Shown: positions 1-9,352, numbered from the stretch's first letter. The stretch is DNA of 64,000 bases from Sphingobium chlorophenolicum (GCF_000722875.1 NZ_JFHR01000003.1:108147-172146); one strand, 5' to 3'. Numbers and translations are program-made. The notes: generated from the letters alone by a model not told the origin.

Positions 1-801
1 TAGCGGCGCGGAGGCGGGAGGCACCATTGCGGGCGGCTTGGCCGGCACCAGCCTCGCCTCGAGCCGTGGCCGTGCATCCTCGATCAGCTTGCGGAACGCA
101 TCGAGCGTCGCCAGCGTGGTGATCTTGCCGATGTCGGTCGAGGCGTAGCTTCCACCGAGCGCACCCACGCCAAGGCCGAGCAACAGCCCACCGCCCACGA
201 CGCCGATATCCTTCTTGCGCGCCGACCCGCTGGCGACCGCTTCCTGGATGCCGGTGTTCACGTCGACCAGCGTCATCAGCACCTGGCTTTCGAGTGTCTT
301 CGACTTGAGCCCGACCGCCCCGCCGAACACACCGCCGACCCCGCCCCCGCTCTCACGCGACTTGGCGTCGGAATAGACCACCTTCACCTCGATCAGATAA
401 TCCGCCTTGGTGACAGGCCGGGTTGTGGCAGTCCCGCCATTGATCGCGCGTTCGCGTTCGAGCGCGCTGAACGCCTCGCCGCGATCGGCGACGCGGAAGC
501 AATTGGATCGCGCGATCATCAGCTTGACCAGTGGCAGCGCGTCGACGCGCGCGGTCGAACCGCCGTTCTGCATCTCCGCCATGCGCATGAGCGCCTGCAG
601 TTGCGGCGACAGGCCATCGGCCGGGTTGGCGGCCTTCTCCTCAACCAGCGCGGCAACGCCGAGCGGCACCTGGCATTGCGGCACGGCGGTCGTCTCGTCG
701 ACGCCGGTGCCGCCCTGCCCCAGCTTCTGGGCGTGGGCCATTGAAGGTGTGACGGCCGCGAGCGCGGCCGTCACGACGAGCATGCGGGTGCGATCAAGCA
801 C
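1..801 (-). CDS. CsgG-like exported protein (3' end outside window)
   Basis: At least 267 codons; the 3' end is cut by the window edge. The N-terminus is a signal peptide (hydrophobic stretch followed by MAHA and then Gln). The body resembles the CsgG/HfaB family: an early PQCQVPLG segment, a LPLVKLMIARSNCFRVADRG segment, a glycine-rich GGGVGGVFGG region, then SQVLMTLVDVNTGIQEA and a second glycine-rich stretch. CsgG proteins form outer-membrane secretion pores or assembly factors, so an envelope role is likely. I chose the GTG at 801 because AAGAAGG lies 8 bases upstream and it overlaps the previous stop by 8 bases; ATG at 783 is the alternative. The exact partner or substrate is not evident. 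Confidence 0.7.
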   Translation of the reverse strand, partial: MLDRTRMLVVTAALAAVTPSMAHAQKLGQGGTGVDETTAVPQCQVPLGVAALVEEKAANPADGLSPQLQALMRMAEMQNGGSTARVDALPLVKLMIARSNCFRVADRGEAFSALERERAINGGTATTRPVTKADYLIEVKVVYSDAKSRESGGGVGGVFGGAVGLKSKTLESQVLMTLVDVNTGIQEAVASGSARKKDIGVVGGGLLLGLGVGALGGSYASTDIGKITTLATLDAFRKLIEDARPRLEARLVPAKPPAMVPPASAPL

Positions 802-1123
802 CGGCGCCCGCCTTCTTCGCATGCGCTGCGGGATCGCAGATCCCGGCACGCTCCTCGTCCGCCGCAACTTTCTTCGCGGCTTCGTCACAGTCCTTGCAGT
901 CGGGACAGTCCGCGCAGTCCTTGCATTTGCCGTTGTGAAGCGCGTGCGCGCGATAGCGCGCCTTCTTCGCCTCGACCTCGCGCGCGGCATCGGTGCCGGC
1001 ATGACTTCCGGCGAAGCTCGCCATCGCGAGCAGGACCGGCGCCGACGACTGCGCGCTGGCGGCCGACGGCAAGGCCACGGAGAAGGCGGCAAGCCCCAGC
1101 GCGGCGATCATCTTCAGTTTCAT
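794..1123 (-). CDS. small exported cysteine-rich protein
   Basis: 109 residues. It has a clear signal peptide (MKLKMIAALG... ending in a SAASA-type cleavage site), a charged linker, then four CxxC-like pairs in KCKDCADCPDCKDCD at about residues 66-80, which suggests metal binding or redox activity in the periplasm. A good AGGAG lies before the ATG. It overlaps the downstream CsgG-like gene by 8 bases, so the two are probably translated together. I do not recognise a named family. Confidence 0.7.
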   Translation of the reverse strand: MKLKMIAALGLAAFSVALPSAASAQSSAPVLLAMASFAGSHAGTDAAREVEAKKARYRAHALHNGKCKDCADCPDCKDCDEAAKKVAADEERAGICDPAAHAKKAGAGA

Positions 1124-1149
1124 CGTGTGTACTCCTTCCCTGGCCGTTT

Positions 1150-1359
1150 TCAGAAGAAACCGTTGCGTCGGCCGTCGCGACGGTCATCGTGGCGGGCGCT
1201 GCTGTCGCCCAGCGCCGAGCGCCGGACCTCCAGCTCAACCCCGTCCCCCTTGCGGCGAATGCGGACATCCTGCGGGGCGATGTTGTTGCGCTTCGCCCAG
1301 CGGTCTGCGTCGGCATCCGAGCCGAACTCGCCCATTTCCTCGAAATCCCAGTTGCTCAT
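1150..1359 (-). CDS. small hypothetical protein
   Basis: 69 residues, acidic N-terminus (MSNWDFEEMGEFGSDADAD) and a basic, arginine-rich tail. AGGAG sits just before the ATG. It lies between the exported proteins and a membrane protein on the same strand, consistent with one operon. No family recognised. Confidence 0.55.
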   Translation of the reverse strand: MSNWDFEEMGEFGSDADADRWAKRNNIAPQDVRIRRKGDGVELEVRRSALGDSSARHDDRRDGRRNGFF

Positions 1360-1450
1360 GTCTCCTGTCCCGGTTGATCGCCGTGCCGGCGCGCGGGGGC
1401 CGGTCCTGGCGGTGCGATGCGAAATCCCCGCGCGTGGATGAAGGACAGTG

Positions 1451-2212
1451 TCACTGGATCGAGGCCGGTTTGGCGGCGATGCGCCGGACCACGAGATTGC
1501 TGTCGGCCCCCAGACGAAGATCGAGCGTGTGCCCGACCCGTCGCGTGAACAGCATCACGCCGGCAACCTCGTCGTGCAGCGTGCCCCTGCCGAAGAAGGT
1601 CCGAGAATCTGCCCATTCGCGGCCGTGGATGAAGCGGACGCGATATTGGCCGAGCGGGGCTGGCACGGTGACACGCTCGAAGGCGCGGACATAGACCGAC
1701 AGCCGGTTCTTCGCCGTCGCCGGATCGAGCAGCTGGACGATGCTATTGTCTGCCGCACCCTGAATGGTCAGGTGGCTTCTGACGGTTCGCAGGTCGACGC
1801 TGGAGGAGACGGCGACCGTTCCCGATTCCGGAAAACCGGTGTTCGTCCCCACGATTGACGCGAACAGGCTGGAGGTTGCGCGCTTGATCTGGCCCTGCCC
1901 GGCCCAGGCCGCAAGGACCAGTGCGATGGCAACACCGACGCCCAGCGCCTGCCAGTAAGGGGCCGGCGTGAAGCGCGGGCGGGGCCGCCATCGACCGCGC
2001 TGATAATCGTGGCCCCTGTTCCTGGCTTCGAACCACGACCCTTTCGATCCGCCAGATATCCAGCTCGCGCTCCCCAGCGGCACCGATTTCCTGAACCCGA
2101 AGCGGTTCAGCTCGACCCGTGCCTTGCGATCGTTCCATTGCGTCGCACCGGGATCGAGCCCCTGCCGCTTGCGGTAGCGATCGCGCATATAGTCGCGATC
2201 ATCGATGCCCAT
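1451..2212 (-). CDS. single-pass membrane protein with N-terminal DRDYM motif
   Basis: 253 residues from the ATG at 2212; a longer reading frame exists but its extra N-terminus lies inside the upstream gene. Layout: an N-terminal DRDYMRDRYRKRQG segment, a basic region, one membrane span (YWQALGVGVAIALVLAAWAG, about residues 88-107), then a C-terminal domain of about 140 residues with VPAPLGQYRVRFIHG and FFGRGTLHDE. That last part resembles exported domains that carry a PLGxYxVRYxxGxxWxG signature and LFG motif. The same DRDYM start occurs in the neighbouring protein at 2920-3246. Function unknown. Confidence 0.65.
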   Translation of the reverse strand: MGIDDRDYMRDRYRKRQGLDPGATQWNDRKARVELNRFGFRKSVPLGSASWISGGSKGSWFEARNRGHDYQRGRWRPRPRFTPAPYWQALGVGVAIALVLAAWAGQGQIKRATSSLFASIVGTNTGFPESGTVAVSSSVDLRTVRSHLTIQGAADNSIVQLLDPATAKNRLSVYVRAFERVTVPAPLGQYRVRFIHGREWADSRTFFGRGTLHDEVAGVMLFTRRVGHTLDLRLGADSNLVVRRIAAKPASIQ

Positions 2213-2930
2213 CGACCACCTCCATCGACTGCGAGGGGAGAGCCAGGGGAAACACGTCCATTCTGGACAGCATCGCGTGATCGCGCAGCGAGGCCTCGAC
2301 GGCGACAACCTCGCTCGAAGTCAGTCCAGGTTCGCGTCGTACGAACAGGATGGTCGACGCCGATCCTGCCAGCCAGCGCGCGATGGAGATCCTGGGCATC
2401 AGCCGGTCGTGGTCGGCGAAAGCGTGGGTCGCTCGTCGCACGCCGGCCAGCACGGTCATTCCCCAACGCAGGGCGTGACCGTTTCCAGAATCGTGTCCCG
2501 CCGCCTCTGCGACGGCTTCCGGCGGGAGATCCCGTATCAGATCGCGGACGGCCGAAAGGGTCGCACCAGGTTCATCGCCGGCATGCTGGATCGCGCGGAG
2601 CAGCACATAGCGCGAAGCGCAGGTGTAGCCCGAGCAAACGTCAGGATCGTCGGGAAGGAACGCTTCGATCGCGGACGAGCGTGCATAGTCGCTCGGATGG
2701 TCTGCGAAGAAGTCCCAGTTGCCGCGCGCGGGGTCGATCAGCTGGTCGCGGACCTGGTCGGCGAGTTCGGCGATCGCGTCGCCATCGCCGAATACCGCGA
2801 GCCGGCCCCCGTCACCGGCGCGGACCGCTTCAAGCGCCGCTGCCGTCAGATCCGCGGTTTCGGCGATCGTGAGGGTCGCGTGCGTCGGCTCGGGTTGGCG
2901 CCGGAAGCGAAAAGGGAAACTACCGTCCAC
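2199..2930 (-). CDS. hypothetical protein
   Basis: 243 residues if started at the GTG at 2930, which has GAAGG 8 bases upstream and overlaps the previous gene by only 11 bases; an ATG at 2972 would overlap it by 53. The 3' end overlaps the next gene by 14 bases, so it sits in a tightly packed minus-strand operon. It is largely helical and acidic with two cysteines near residue 100. No membrane segment or recognised domain. Confidence 0.5.
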   Translation of the reverse strand: MDGSFPFRFRRQPEPTHATLTIAETADLTAAALEAVRAGDGGRLAVFGDGDAIAELADQVRDQLIDPARGNWDFFADHPSDYARSSAIEAFLPDDPDVCSGYTCASRYVLLRAIQHAGDEPGATLSAVRDLIRDLPPEAVAEAAGHDSGNGHALRWGMTVLAGVRRATHAFADHDRLMPRISIARWLAGSASTILFVRREPGLTSSEVVAVEASLRDHAMLSRMDVFPLALPSQSMEVVDGHR

Positions 2931-3246
2931 CGGGCGTACCTTCGGTTGCGGGCGGAACGAAAATTCCACCATCGGTGTGGAGCGACGCGCTGACGATTCC
3001 GCATCCGACCGCCCAGGCGAAGGTGAAAGCCGCCACCACGGCCTCCAGGAGCCCCGCCTGACGCAGCCGGCGCGTCAGGGGGACGAGCACGCGCGGCGCG
3101 GTTGACCGTGGCTCCACGGGCTTCCTGCGGGCCTGTTGGAGATGCTCGGACGCGCCCTCGATCGCATCGCAGGGCGGCGTGTCGAGCCGCGAGGTCCGGC
3201 CGATGCGGGGAGCCCCGTGCATATAGTCGCGGTCGGCGAGGCTCAT
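2920..3246 (-). CDS. small single-pass membrane protein with DRDYM motif
   Basis: 108 residues, beginning MSLADRDYMHG, followed by a basic cytoplasmic stretch and one membrane span (LLEAVVAAFTFAWAVGCGIVS) near residues 70-91 and a short tail. The DRDYM start is shared with the protein at 1451-2212, so both may be held by or bind the same cytoplasmic partner. It overlaps both neighbours by a few bases, indicating translational coupling. No named family. Confidence 0.55.
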   Translation of the reverse strand: MSLADRDYMHGAPRIGRTSRLDTPPCDAIEGASEHLQQARRKPVEPRSTAPRVLVPLTRRLRQAGLLEAVVAAFTFAWAVGCGIVSASLHTDGGIFVPPATEGTPGGR

Positions 3247-3485
3247 CGTGCTGGCTCGGGCCGGACCCGGAGGGCACGCAGCGCGCGGGTGAGCGGCAGG
3301 AGTAAGACGTAGGTCAGGCCGAATATCGCGGCCATCGCGAGCGTTTCGCCGCCCCAGTCGAGCGCATCGTCGCGCCGCGCGAGCTGGCTGCATTGCGCGA
3401 GCGTATGGGTGTCGAGATCGCAGGCGTGCCAATGTTTCGTGGCGATCACCTGATCCCAGGTCGGTGGCGACGTGGTCATGCTCAT
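3243..3485 (-). CDS. small membrane protein downstream of traI
   Basis: 80 residues. Its ATG overlaps the TGA of traI (ATGA), so translation is probably coupled to the relaxase. One hydrophobic segment (LAMAAIFGLTYVLLLPL) spans about residues 48-65. Two cysteines (C22, C33) lie before it. Function unknown; position suggests a transfer-related role. Confidence 0.55.
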   Translation of the reverse strand: MSMTTSPPTWDQVIATKHWHACDLDTHTLAQCSQLARRDDALDWGGETLAMAAIFGLTYVLLLPLTRALRALRVRPEPAR

Positions 3486-6400
3486 AGCTCCAGTCCGATG
3501 TCCTTTTCGGGGTAGGGAAGTTCGATTTCCGGCTTCTCGACGCCGATCCGCAGCGATGCGGCTGCAAGGGAGGGATCGTTCTTGAAATCGGGCGGCTGCC
3601 GCTCGACGGTTTGGCTGACGTCGGCGCTCGGCTCGCCCCCAACTTTCTCCGGTCCGCGATCGAGGTCGGGCGGCAGCGAGGGGTTGAACGTCTCGCCCGC
3701 GCCTGCTTTCGCCGCTGTGCCGGCAGCGCCGCGATCGGGATCGATCGTCAGCGCGCCGGTGGTTTCGAGCGCCGAGGTCTTGTTGCCCTCGTTGCGCTCG
3801 ATCGCGGCGGTCAGCTTCTCGCGGTCGTCGGTGAACAGCTGGATGTCGTCGCGGACGCGCGTAACGGTGACGTTGAACAGGCGTTGGTTGGAGAGGTTAG
3901 ATTCCTTGTGGCTCATCACCGCGATCGCGGTATCGGTGGTGATGCCCTGCGCCGCGTGCATGTTGAGCGCGTAGGCGAGGCTGATCCGCTCCATCATCGG
4001 ATCGCCCGCCTTCAGCTCGTGGAGCGTGCCGTCGCTCGCCTCGACCCTGATCCCCGACGGGTCGGCCGAGACGACGCGGGCGATGTCGTTGTTGTTGAGG
4101 CCGCGGTCCTTGTCGTTCTGCGTCCAGCGGATCCTGTCGCCTTCGTGCAGCCGGATCTCCTCGCGCTGCGCGAGCTGCATCGCATCGGTCTTGTCGACCG
4201 GCGATATCTTCTGCGGATCGAAGGTCCGAACCCGGTTGCCGATCTGGACCTGGACGCGGCCCTTCGCGTCGACGCCGAGCACGTCATAGGTGCCGGGGCT
4301 GAGGCCGAGTTCGCGCATGGCATGGCGCAGGTCGATCACCTGGCCCGGCTTGTAGGTATGCGCGTAGCGCAGTTCCTCACGCGTGACGTTGACCTTGTCG
4401 AGGACGGGCGTAACGACGCCCTCGCCCTTCAGCGCCCCCTCTGCGGCGAGGCCGTCCTGGATGCGCACGTTGAGCTCGGCGCGGGCGACGCGGCCCGAGG
4501 AGAACATCGCGGTGGTCTCGCGCTGTTCGGTGGTTAGGCCCAGCCAGTGTTCGGCCGCGGCCTTCACATGCTCGGGGTTGGCGGTGACCTTGTCGCCGAG
4601 CATCGCCATCGCCTCGCGCACCTCGCCACGGTTGGTCAGCGCAGCGACGGTGCGCAGCTGCTCGGTGCGCTGGCGCAGATTCTCGTCCATCCGCGCCATC
4701 GTGATCCCGCCGGCCTGCGCGAGCGCGAACGCCTTGCCGGCGTCGACCGCGGTGATCTGCTGGCGATCGCCGATCATCAGGAAGCGATCGACGCCGAGCG
4801 CATTGGCGATGCCGACCAGGTGCTTCATCTGGTCGGAACCCACCATCGAGGCTTCGTCGAGGATCAGCGTCGTGCCGGCGAGCGCGTCGCGCGCGCCGTC
4901 ATAGCCCGCTCCCTTCCCAGCGAGCGCGTGGCGGGCATAGCTGTGGACGAACGAGGAGACGGTGCGGCTCTCGATCCCGGCTTCCGCGCCGAGGCGATCG
5001 GCGGTCGCCTTCATGAGCGCGAGGCCGACCACCTTGCCGCCCTCCTGCTCGACGTTGCGCGCGACGCTCGCCAGCATGGTCGACTTGCCGGCGCCCGAGA
5101 CGCCTTGGACCGCGACGATACGATCGGCGGAGGTCAGCGCCATCGTCGCGGCCGCCATCTGGCCTGCGTTGAGTTCCTTGTCGCCCGATGCGGCGTTGAT
5201 CCGCTCGATGACGGTGTCGGCGGAGACGATCACCCGCCCCTCCCCCTTGCCGCGCTCGATCTCGGCAAGGATACCGCGCTCGGTCGCGAGCGCCTCGGGC
5301 GTCGTGACATGGGTGACGACGCCGTCGATCCGGTCCTCCTTGCCCGGGATCAGCTTCTCGTTGCGGATGAGCTCGGAGACGCGCGCGTCGACATGCGCGG
5401 CGGTGACACCCTTCAGCCCGAGGTCGAGCGCGGTCCGGGTGATGTCGGGCACGGCGAACGCGGCTTCGCGCTGGGCATGGATGCGGATCGCGGAGGCGAC
5501 GGCGTGCTGGGCGCGCAGATCCACCGGCGCGATGCGCAGTCGGTCGAGACCGCTGGCGACGAGCGGATCGGCGGATCGGAACCACTCGCCCAGGCTTTCG
5601 CGGATATTGGCCAGGACGTCACCGAGGCGCTCCATCGGTCGTGGCTGGGCATCGAGGCCGCTAGTGCCGGCACGCTCGCGCGCGGCATCGACCAGTGCCT
5701 TGCCGTCGAATCCGAGCGCGGCCGCCCGGTCACGCCATTCCTGGCGCAGGGCATCGCGATCCTCGACGTTCAGCTTGGCGTCGCGGGTATTGTTGGTCAC
5801 CTTGCGCAACGCCTCGGCGGAGGTGACACCGAGCTCGCCGGCTTTCGCCAGGATATCGGCGCGCCGCTGGCTGAAGGTGTCGATCACCTCCTTAGGCACG
5901 CCGGCGATCTCGAACTGGCCGTGCTTGCCGGTGACGCTTGTTTCGTAGCCGATCTTTGCCAGCTCGGCGCGAAACTGGGCGTGATAGGCCGCGCCGATCG
6001 TGGTGTTGTTCTTCCAGAGTTGCTGGTTGTGGAGCGCCTGCCATGCCCCGTTCGCCATCTTGGTCATGTTGGCGATAAGGACGTGGATGTGGCCCTGCGG
6101 ATCGAGAGCGCGGCTCGTGTCGTGCTGGAACAGCGCATAGACGAGGTTGCCGGTACGCACCGCATCCCCTGACCTGGACTGATCGTAGGTGCGGCCTTCG
6201 GCGAAGGTCTTCTCGACCCAGCCCATCGTCGCCTTTACCGCGTTCATATGCGCGGTGAGCACACGGGCGTCGCCGGCGACATAGGCCATGACGCTCGCCG
6301 ATTTCGGCATCGAGAATGTCAGGTCGACGCCTAACCGCCGACCCTCGACCTGCCCGACCTTCTCGCCATCGGGCATCTCGCCGTTGAGGATCTTCTCGAA

Positions 6401-6556
6401 GTCCTCCTTGGTCACCTCGCCCTTGAGGCCAAGATCGGCCGCGCCCACCCCGCCCCAGGCGGTCGCCTCGGACGAATGCTCGGCGGTGTAGTAATCGTCC
6501 TTGGCGAAATACTGCGCCGCGCCGGAGGCGGATTTGACGGAGGCGACCGACAGCAT
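3482..6556 (-). CDS. traI: conjugative relaxase/helicase, MobF family (TraI/TrwC)
   Basis: 1024 residues. The N-terminal TrwC-type relaxase has tyrosines Y16 and Y22/Y23 and the metal-binding histidines of FQHDTSRALDPQGHIHVLI near residues 143-160. The second half is a RecD-like helicase: Walker A QGVSGAGKST at about residue 485, Walker B TLILDEASMVG near 560, and a late motif MHAAQGITTDTAIAVMSH. It nicks one strand at oriT, stays covalently attached, and unwinds the DNA for transfer. It follows traD with a 3-base gap and precedes a coupled small membrane protein. Near the C-terminus the sequence becomes low-complexity and acidic. No frame damage seen; all expected catalytic motifs are present. 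Confidence 0.95.
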   Translation of the reverse strand: MLSVASVKSASGAAQYFAKDDYYTAEHSSEATAWGGVGAADLGLKGEVTKEDFEKILNGEMPDGEKVGQVEGRRLGVDLTFSMPKSASVMAYVAGDARVLTAHMNAVKATMGWVEKTFAEGRTYDQSRSGDAVRTGNLVYALFQHDTSRALDPQGHIHVLIANMTKMANGAWQALHNQQLWKNNTTIGAAYHAQFRAELAKIGYETSVTGKHGQFEIAGVPKEVIDTFSQRRADILAKAGELGVTSAEALRKVTNNTRDAKLNVEDRDALRQEWRDRAAALGFDGKALVDAARERAGTSGLDAQPRPMERLGDVLANIRESLGEWFRSADPLVASGLDRLRIAPVDLRAQHAVASAIRIHAQREAAFAVPDITRTALDLGLKGVTAAHVDARVSELIRNEKLIPGKEDRIDGVVTHVTTPEALATERGILAEIERGKGEGRVIVSADTVIERINAASGDKELNAGQMAAATMALTSADRIVAVQGVSGAGKSTMLASVARNVEQEGGKVVGLALMKATADRLGAEAGIESRTVSSFVHSYARHALAGKGAGYDGARDALAGTTLILDEASMVGSDQMKHLVGIANALGVDRFLMIGDRQQITAVDAGKAFALAQAGGITMARMDENLRQRTEQLRTVAALTNRGEVREAMAMLGDKVTANPEHVKAAAEHWLGLTTEQRETTAMFSSGRVARAELNVRIQDGLAAEGALKGEGVVTPVLDKVNVTREELRYAHTYKPGQVIDLRHAMRELGLSPGTYDVLGVDAKGRVQVQIGNRVRTFDPQKISPVDKTDAMQLAQREEIRLHEGDRIRWTQNDKDRGLNNNDIARVVSADPSGIRVEASDGTLHELKAGDPMMERISLAYALNMHAAQGITTDTAIAVMSHKESNLSNQRLFNVTVTRVRDDIQLFTDDREKLTAAIERNEGNKTSALETTGALTIDPDRGAAGTAAKAGAGETFNPSLPPDLDRGPEKVGGEPSADVSQTVERQPPDFKNDPSLAAASLRIGVEKPEIELPYPEKDIGLEL

Positions 6557-6559
6557 CGG

Positions 6560-9049
6560 CTACATCCCCATGTCCATGTCGTCATCGATCTCCGGCGAAT
6601 GATCCGGGCCATGATGACGATGGTGGTGATCGGGATCGCGCTGCGTCGCAAACCCATCGCGCAACTCACGGGTCGCTTGGTCCTCATGGCGGTTGCCATC
6701 TTGCCGACCGAGATCAGAGCCACTCATTGGTCGTTCGGCGTCCGATCGTTGCGCGTTCGGGCCTGCCGTGAGCGTTGGCGACGCCCCCGGATCGGGAAGC
6801 CTCAGACCGATCCGCGCGTCGCGCACCTTTTCGGACGCGACGGGAACCGCTGGCTCCGCTGCGCGGACGGCATCGGCGCCGGTTGGGCTGGTCGTGACGC
6901 CCTTCCCGGTTACCTGATCGATCACCACCGGCAGCGCCCCGGTGACCTCCATCGCCGCAGCCGCCTTCTCCGCCTCGCTACGGGGCTTCTCGGGCTGAGC
7001 GGCGGTCAGGTCCGGCTGTTCTCGTTCCCTTGCCTCTACGCCTCCCACGGGCCGCGTGGGGGTATGTTCCCGGCCGCCCTCACCCCCCTCATCCGCGACC
7101 TTGTTCCGGGCGGTCTGACGACGCCGGTCTTCCGGCGAGACGTATTCGGTCGGCTTGAAGTTCTTGCGGGGAACCGCCCCCGGCGCGACCTCGGCATAGG
7201 ACCGGTACTTGAGTTCGATCCGCGCAGCGGGGAAACCGTCGGGAAACTTCACGAAGCCGTGGAGCGACGGCAGGTTGTTGATGTCGTCGGGGATGACCAG
7301 CGGTTCGATCGCGGTACGCGGTGTGAGCGTCGAGGCGTCGCGGGTATTGTTGTAGCCGTAGCTGTATGCCTCATCCATCTGACGGACTTCCCGGCTGCCG
7401 ATGAACTCGGAGCATTTCTCGGCCGTCGTGCGATCGGCGGTGGCGAGGATCAGCTTGGTGCGCGCGAGGCCGGTGAGCGCGGTCGCGTTCTGCAGGCCAT
7501 AGGTCGCGACCAGCTTGTCGAACGAGTGGATGCCGAGGACGAACGCGCCTCCGAAGTTGCGCGCCGACTGGAGGCCATGCTCGATGCCGGGCAGCGCGTG
7601 GAGCGCGTGTACCTCGTCGAACAGATACCAGGTGCGCAGATCGCGCGTCTTGGGCAGGCGCATGAGGTTGTTGACCGCGAGGTCGATCCACAGCGTGAAC
7701 AGGCCGCGGGTCATCTCCAGGTCATTGTACGAGCCGGTAATGAACATGATCGAGCCGTCACGATTGTCGGTCGCGATCCAGTCGCGGATCGAGAAGGCGG
7801 GCGGGCCGCCCGGGACGGGGTCCGGCATGAAGCGCAGCGCCTGTCCGTTGACGTTCAGGACTGATCGGATCGACTCCGCCATGCGGGCCGCTTTCTCCGT
7901 CGTCAGCGGGGCCGCGATCGTGTCGTCCAGCTTGGCGTTGATCGACTTCAGGTCAGCCTGCATCAGGTGATGCGCGATGGCGGCATTGTTGGCCTCGCCC
8001 ATCTCCTGAAGCTTCAGGCACATCTCGATGAACAGCATGCGTGCGGCGTTCTGCCAGAACGGCTCCTTGTCGTCGGGATGCGAGGGGATGAGGGCCGAGG
8101 CGGCCGACACGAAGTCGGCATAGTTGCGGCACTCGTCGAACAGCGTCCACGGCGCGCAACGCTCGTCCATCGGGTTGAGGATAACGTCGGTTTCGGGGTT
8201 GTAGAATGTCTCCACGAACACCCCGGTAAGGTCGAAGATGACGGCGCGATGCCCGCGCGCACGAAGCTGCGAGACGTGGCTGCGCAGCTGCGTCGTCTTG
8301 CCGGTGCCGGTGGTGCCGATGAGCATGGTATGGCTCTGTTCGAGCCGCCACGGATAGGGGATGCCGGCGATCGTATAGGGAACGTGGATGCCCCGGTCGA
8401 TGCGATCGAGGATTGGAGCCTTGGCGACCAGCTCCGGGACGTATGGGGGCTCGTGCTCGGCGCACTCGGTTCGGAACCTGCGCCGGTTGTGGCCGCTGAC
8501 GGTTTTGACGAGGACATCTCGCTCGACCAGCAGGGCGCCGCGGTTATGGCGTTCCTGGAGCATGTCGCTGCCGCGCTTGTTGGCCCACATGATGAACCAC
8601 ATGATGAGCGGAGCGGCGATGAAAGCCGACATGACGAGCGTCGTCAGGAAGATTTTGATGGTTTTAGCCCAGGCGTGAACGACATGGGGCTCGTAGGGAA
8701 CGTAACCGATCGGAACTTTCGTCACGACGCCGTTGGGCAGGGTCAGGTTGATAAGGTGGAATCTGTCCGCGCCGACCCATGTCCAGATCGCCGAGTAGAG
8801 TTTCATCAGGTCGAGCTGGAACTCATGCTCGGCGAGGCCCAGCCAGACGAAGATATTGAACAGGACGATGAACGTCCCGAGCCAGATCCAGATCGGCACC
8901 TGGAGGCCCGCCCAGGTCATCTTGTACTGGCTGGCAAGCAGCTGCGAACCGCGGGTGAAATTGCCGGAGTTGCGGGTGATCCGCCCCCGCGCTGAATGGT
9001 GCTTTACCGTCGCCGCCTGACCGTTGAACCGGATATCATCGCTGCGCAT
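6560..9049 (-). CDS. traD: type IV coupling protein (TraD/VirD4 family)
   Basis: 829 residues. Two N-terminal membrane segments (about residues 50-75 and 130-155), then the VirD4/TraD ATPase: Walker A IGTTGTGKTTQLRS near residue 245, Walker B WYLFDEVHAL near 475, and a GIHSFDKLVATYG segment. The C-terminal 190 residues are disordered, acidic and end in a histidine-rich stretch (DPDHHHRHHGPDH) and DDDMDMGM. It links the relaxosome to the secretion channel and drives DNA export. It lies directly upstream of traI and its start overlaps the RHH gene by 14 bases; GGAGG is well placed before the ATG. Confidence 0.95.
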   Translation of the reverse strand: MRSDDIRFNGQAATVKHHSARGRITRNSGNFTRGSQLLASQYKMTWAGLQVPIWIWLGTFIVLFNIFVWLGLAEHEFQLDLMKLYSAIWTWVGADRFHLINLTLPNGVVTKVPIGYVPYEPHVVHAWAKTIKIFLTTLVMSAFIAAPLIMWFIMWANKRGSDMLQERHNRGALLVERDVLVKTVSGHNRRRFRTECAEHEPPYVPELVAKAPILDRIDRGIHVPYTIAGIPYPWRLEQSHTMLIGTTGTGKTTQLRSHVSQLRARGHRAVIFDLTGVFVETFYNPETDVILNPMDERCAPWTLFDECRNYADFVSAASALIPSHPDDKEPFWQNAARMLFIEMCLKLQEMGEANNAAIAHHLMQADLKSINAKLDDTIAAPLTTEKAARMAESIRSVLNVNGQALRFMPDPVPGGPPAFSIRDWIATDNRDGSIMFITGSYNDLEMTRGLFTLWIDLAVNNLMRLPKTRDLRTWYLFDEVHALHALPGIEHGLQSARNFGGAFVLGIHSFDKLVATYGLQNATALTGLARTKLILATADRTTAEKCSEFIGSREVRQMDEAYSYGYNNTRDASTLTPRTAIEPLVIPDDINNLPSLHGFVKFPDGFPAARIELKYRSYAEVAPGAVPRKNFKPTEYVSPEDRRRQTARNKVADEGGEGGREHTPTRPVGGVEAREREQPDLTAAQPEKPRSEAEKAAAAMEVTGALPVVIDQVTGKGVTTSPTGADAVRAAEPAVPVASEKVRDARIGLRLPDPGASPTLTAGPNAQRSDAERPMSGSDLGRQDGNRHEDQATRELRDGFATQRDPDHHHRHHGPDHSPEIDDDMDMGM

Positions 9050-9326
9050 GGTGAACCTCCACGCGCTCCTGGGCGATGTCGATGATCTTCTCCGCGTAGT
9101 CGGGATGCTCGCGGGTAACGATGAGGTCCATCGAAGCCGACAGTTGCTCTAGGATGAGCAGGACGCGACTGACGTTGAAGGAATGGCTCGCGACCGCCAG
9201 TGGAAGTCCGAAATGAAAGACTAAACGGGACGCCTCCGAGCGAGAGCATCCACGCTCTTTCGCGAAGCTGTCCAGGGTCGCAACAGCCTGACTCGAAAGC
9301 CTGAAGCCGACGTGGTGTGTAGTCAT
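9036..9326 (-). CDS. ribbon-helix-helix protein, likely relaxosome accessory/autoregulator
   Basis: 96 residues from the ATG at 9326. The N-terminal 45 residues fit a ribbon-helix-helix fold: a beta segment (HHVGFRLSSQ), helix (AVATLDSFAKERG) and second helix (SRSEASRLVFHF). Such proteins (TraY, TrwA, MbeC types) bind oriT and repress their own operon. It is the first gene of the traD-traI operon and overlaps traD by 14 bases. An inverted repeat lies directly before its start, as expected for an autoregulated operator. Family name not certain. Confidence 0.7.
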   Translation of the reverse strand: MTTHHVGFRLSSQAVATLDSFAKERGCSRSEASRLVFHFGLPLAVASHSFNVSRVLLILEQLSASMDLIVTREHPDYAEKIIDIAQERVEVHHAQR

Positions 9327-9329
9327 GAT

Positions 9330-9352
9330 CCATCCACTCAACTGGTGGATGG
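9330..9352. promoter_or_regulatory. inverted repeat upstream of RHH-traD-traI operon (operator candidate)
   Basis: CCATCCAC at 9330-9337 and its exact complement GTGGATGG at 9345-9352, separated by 7 bases, begin 4 bases upstream of the RHH gene start. RHH dimers usually bind such paired half sites. Confidence 0.5.
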
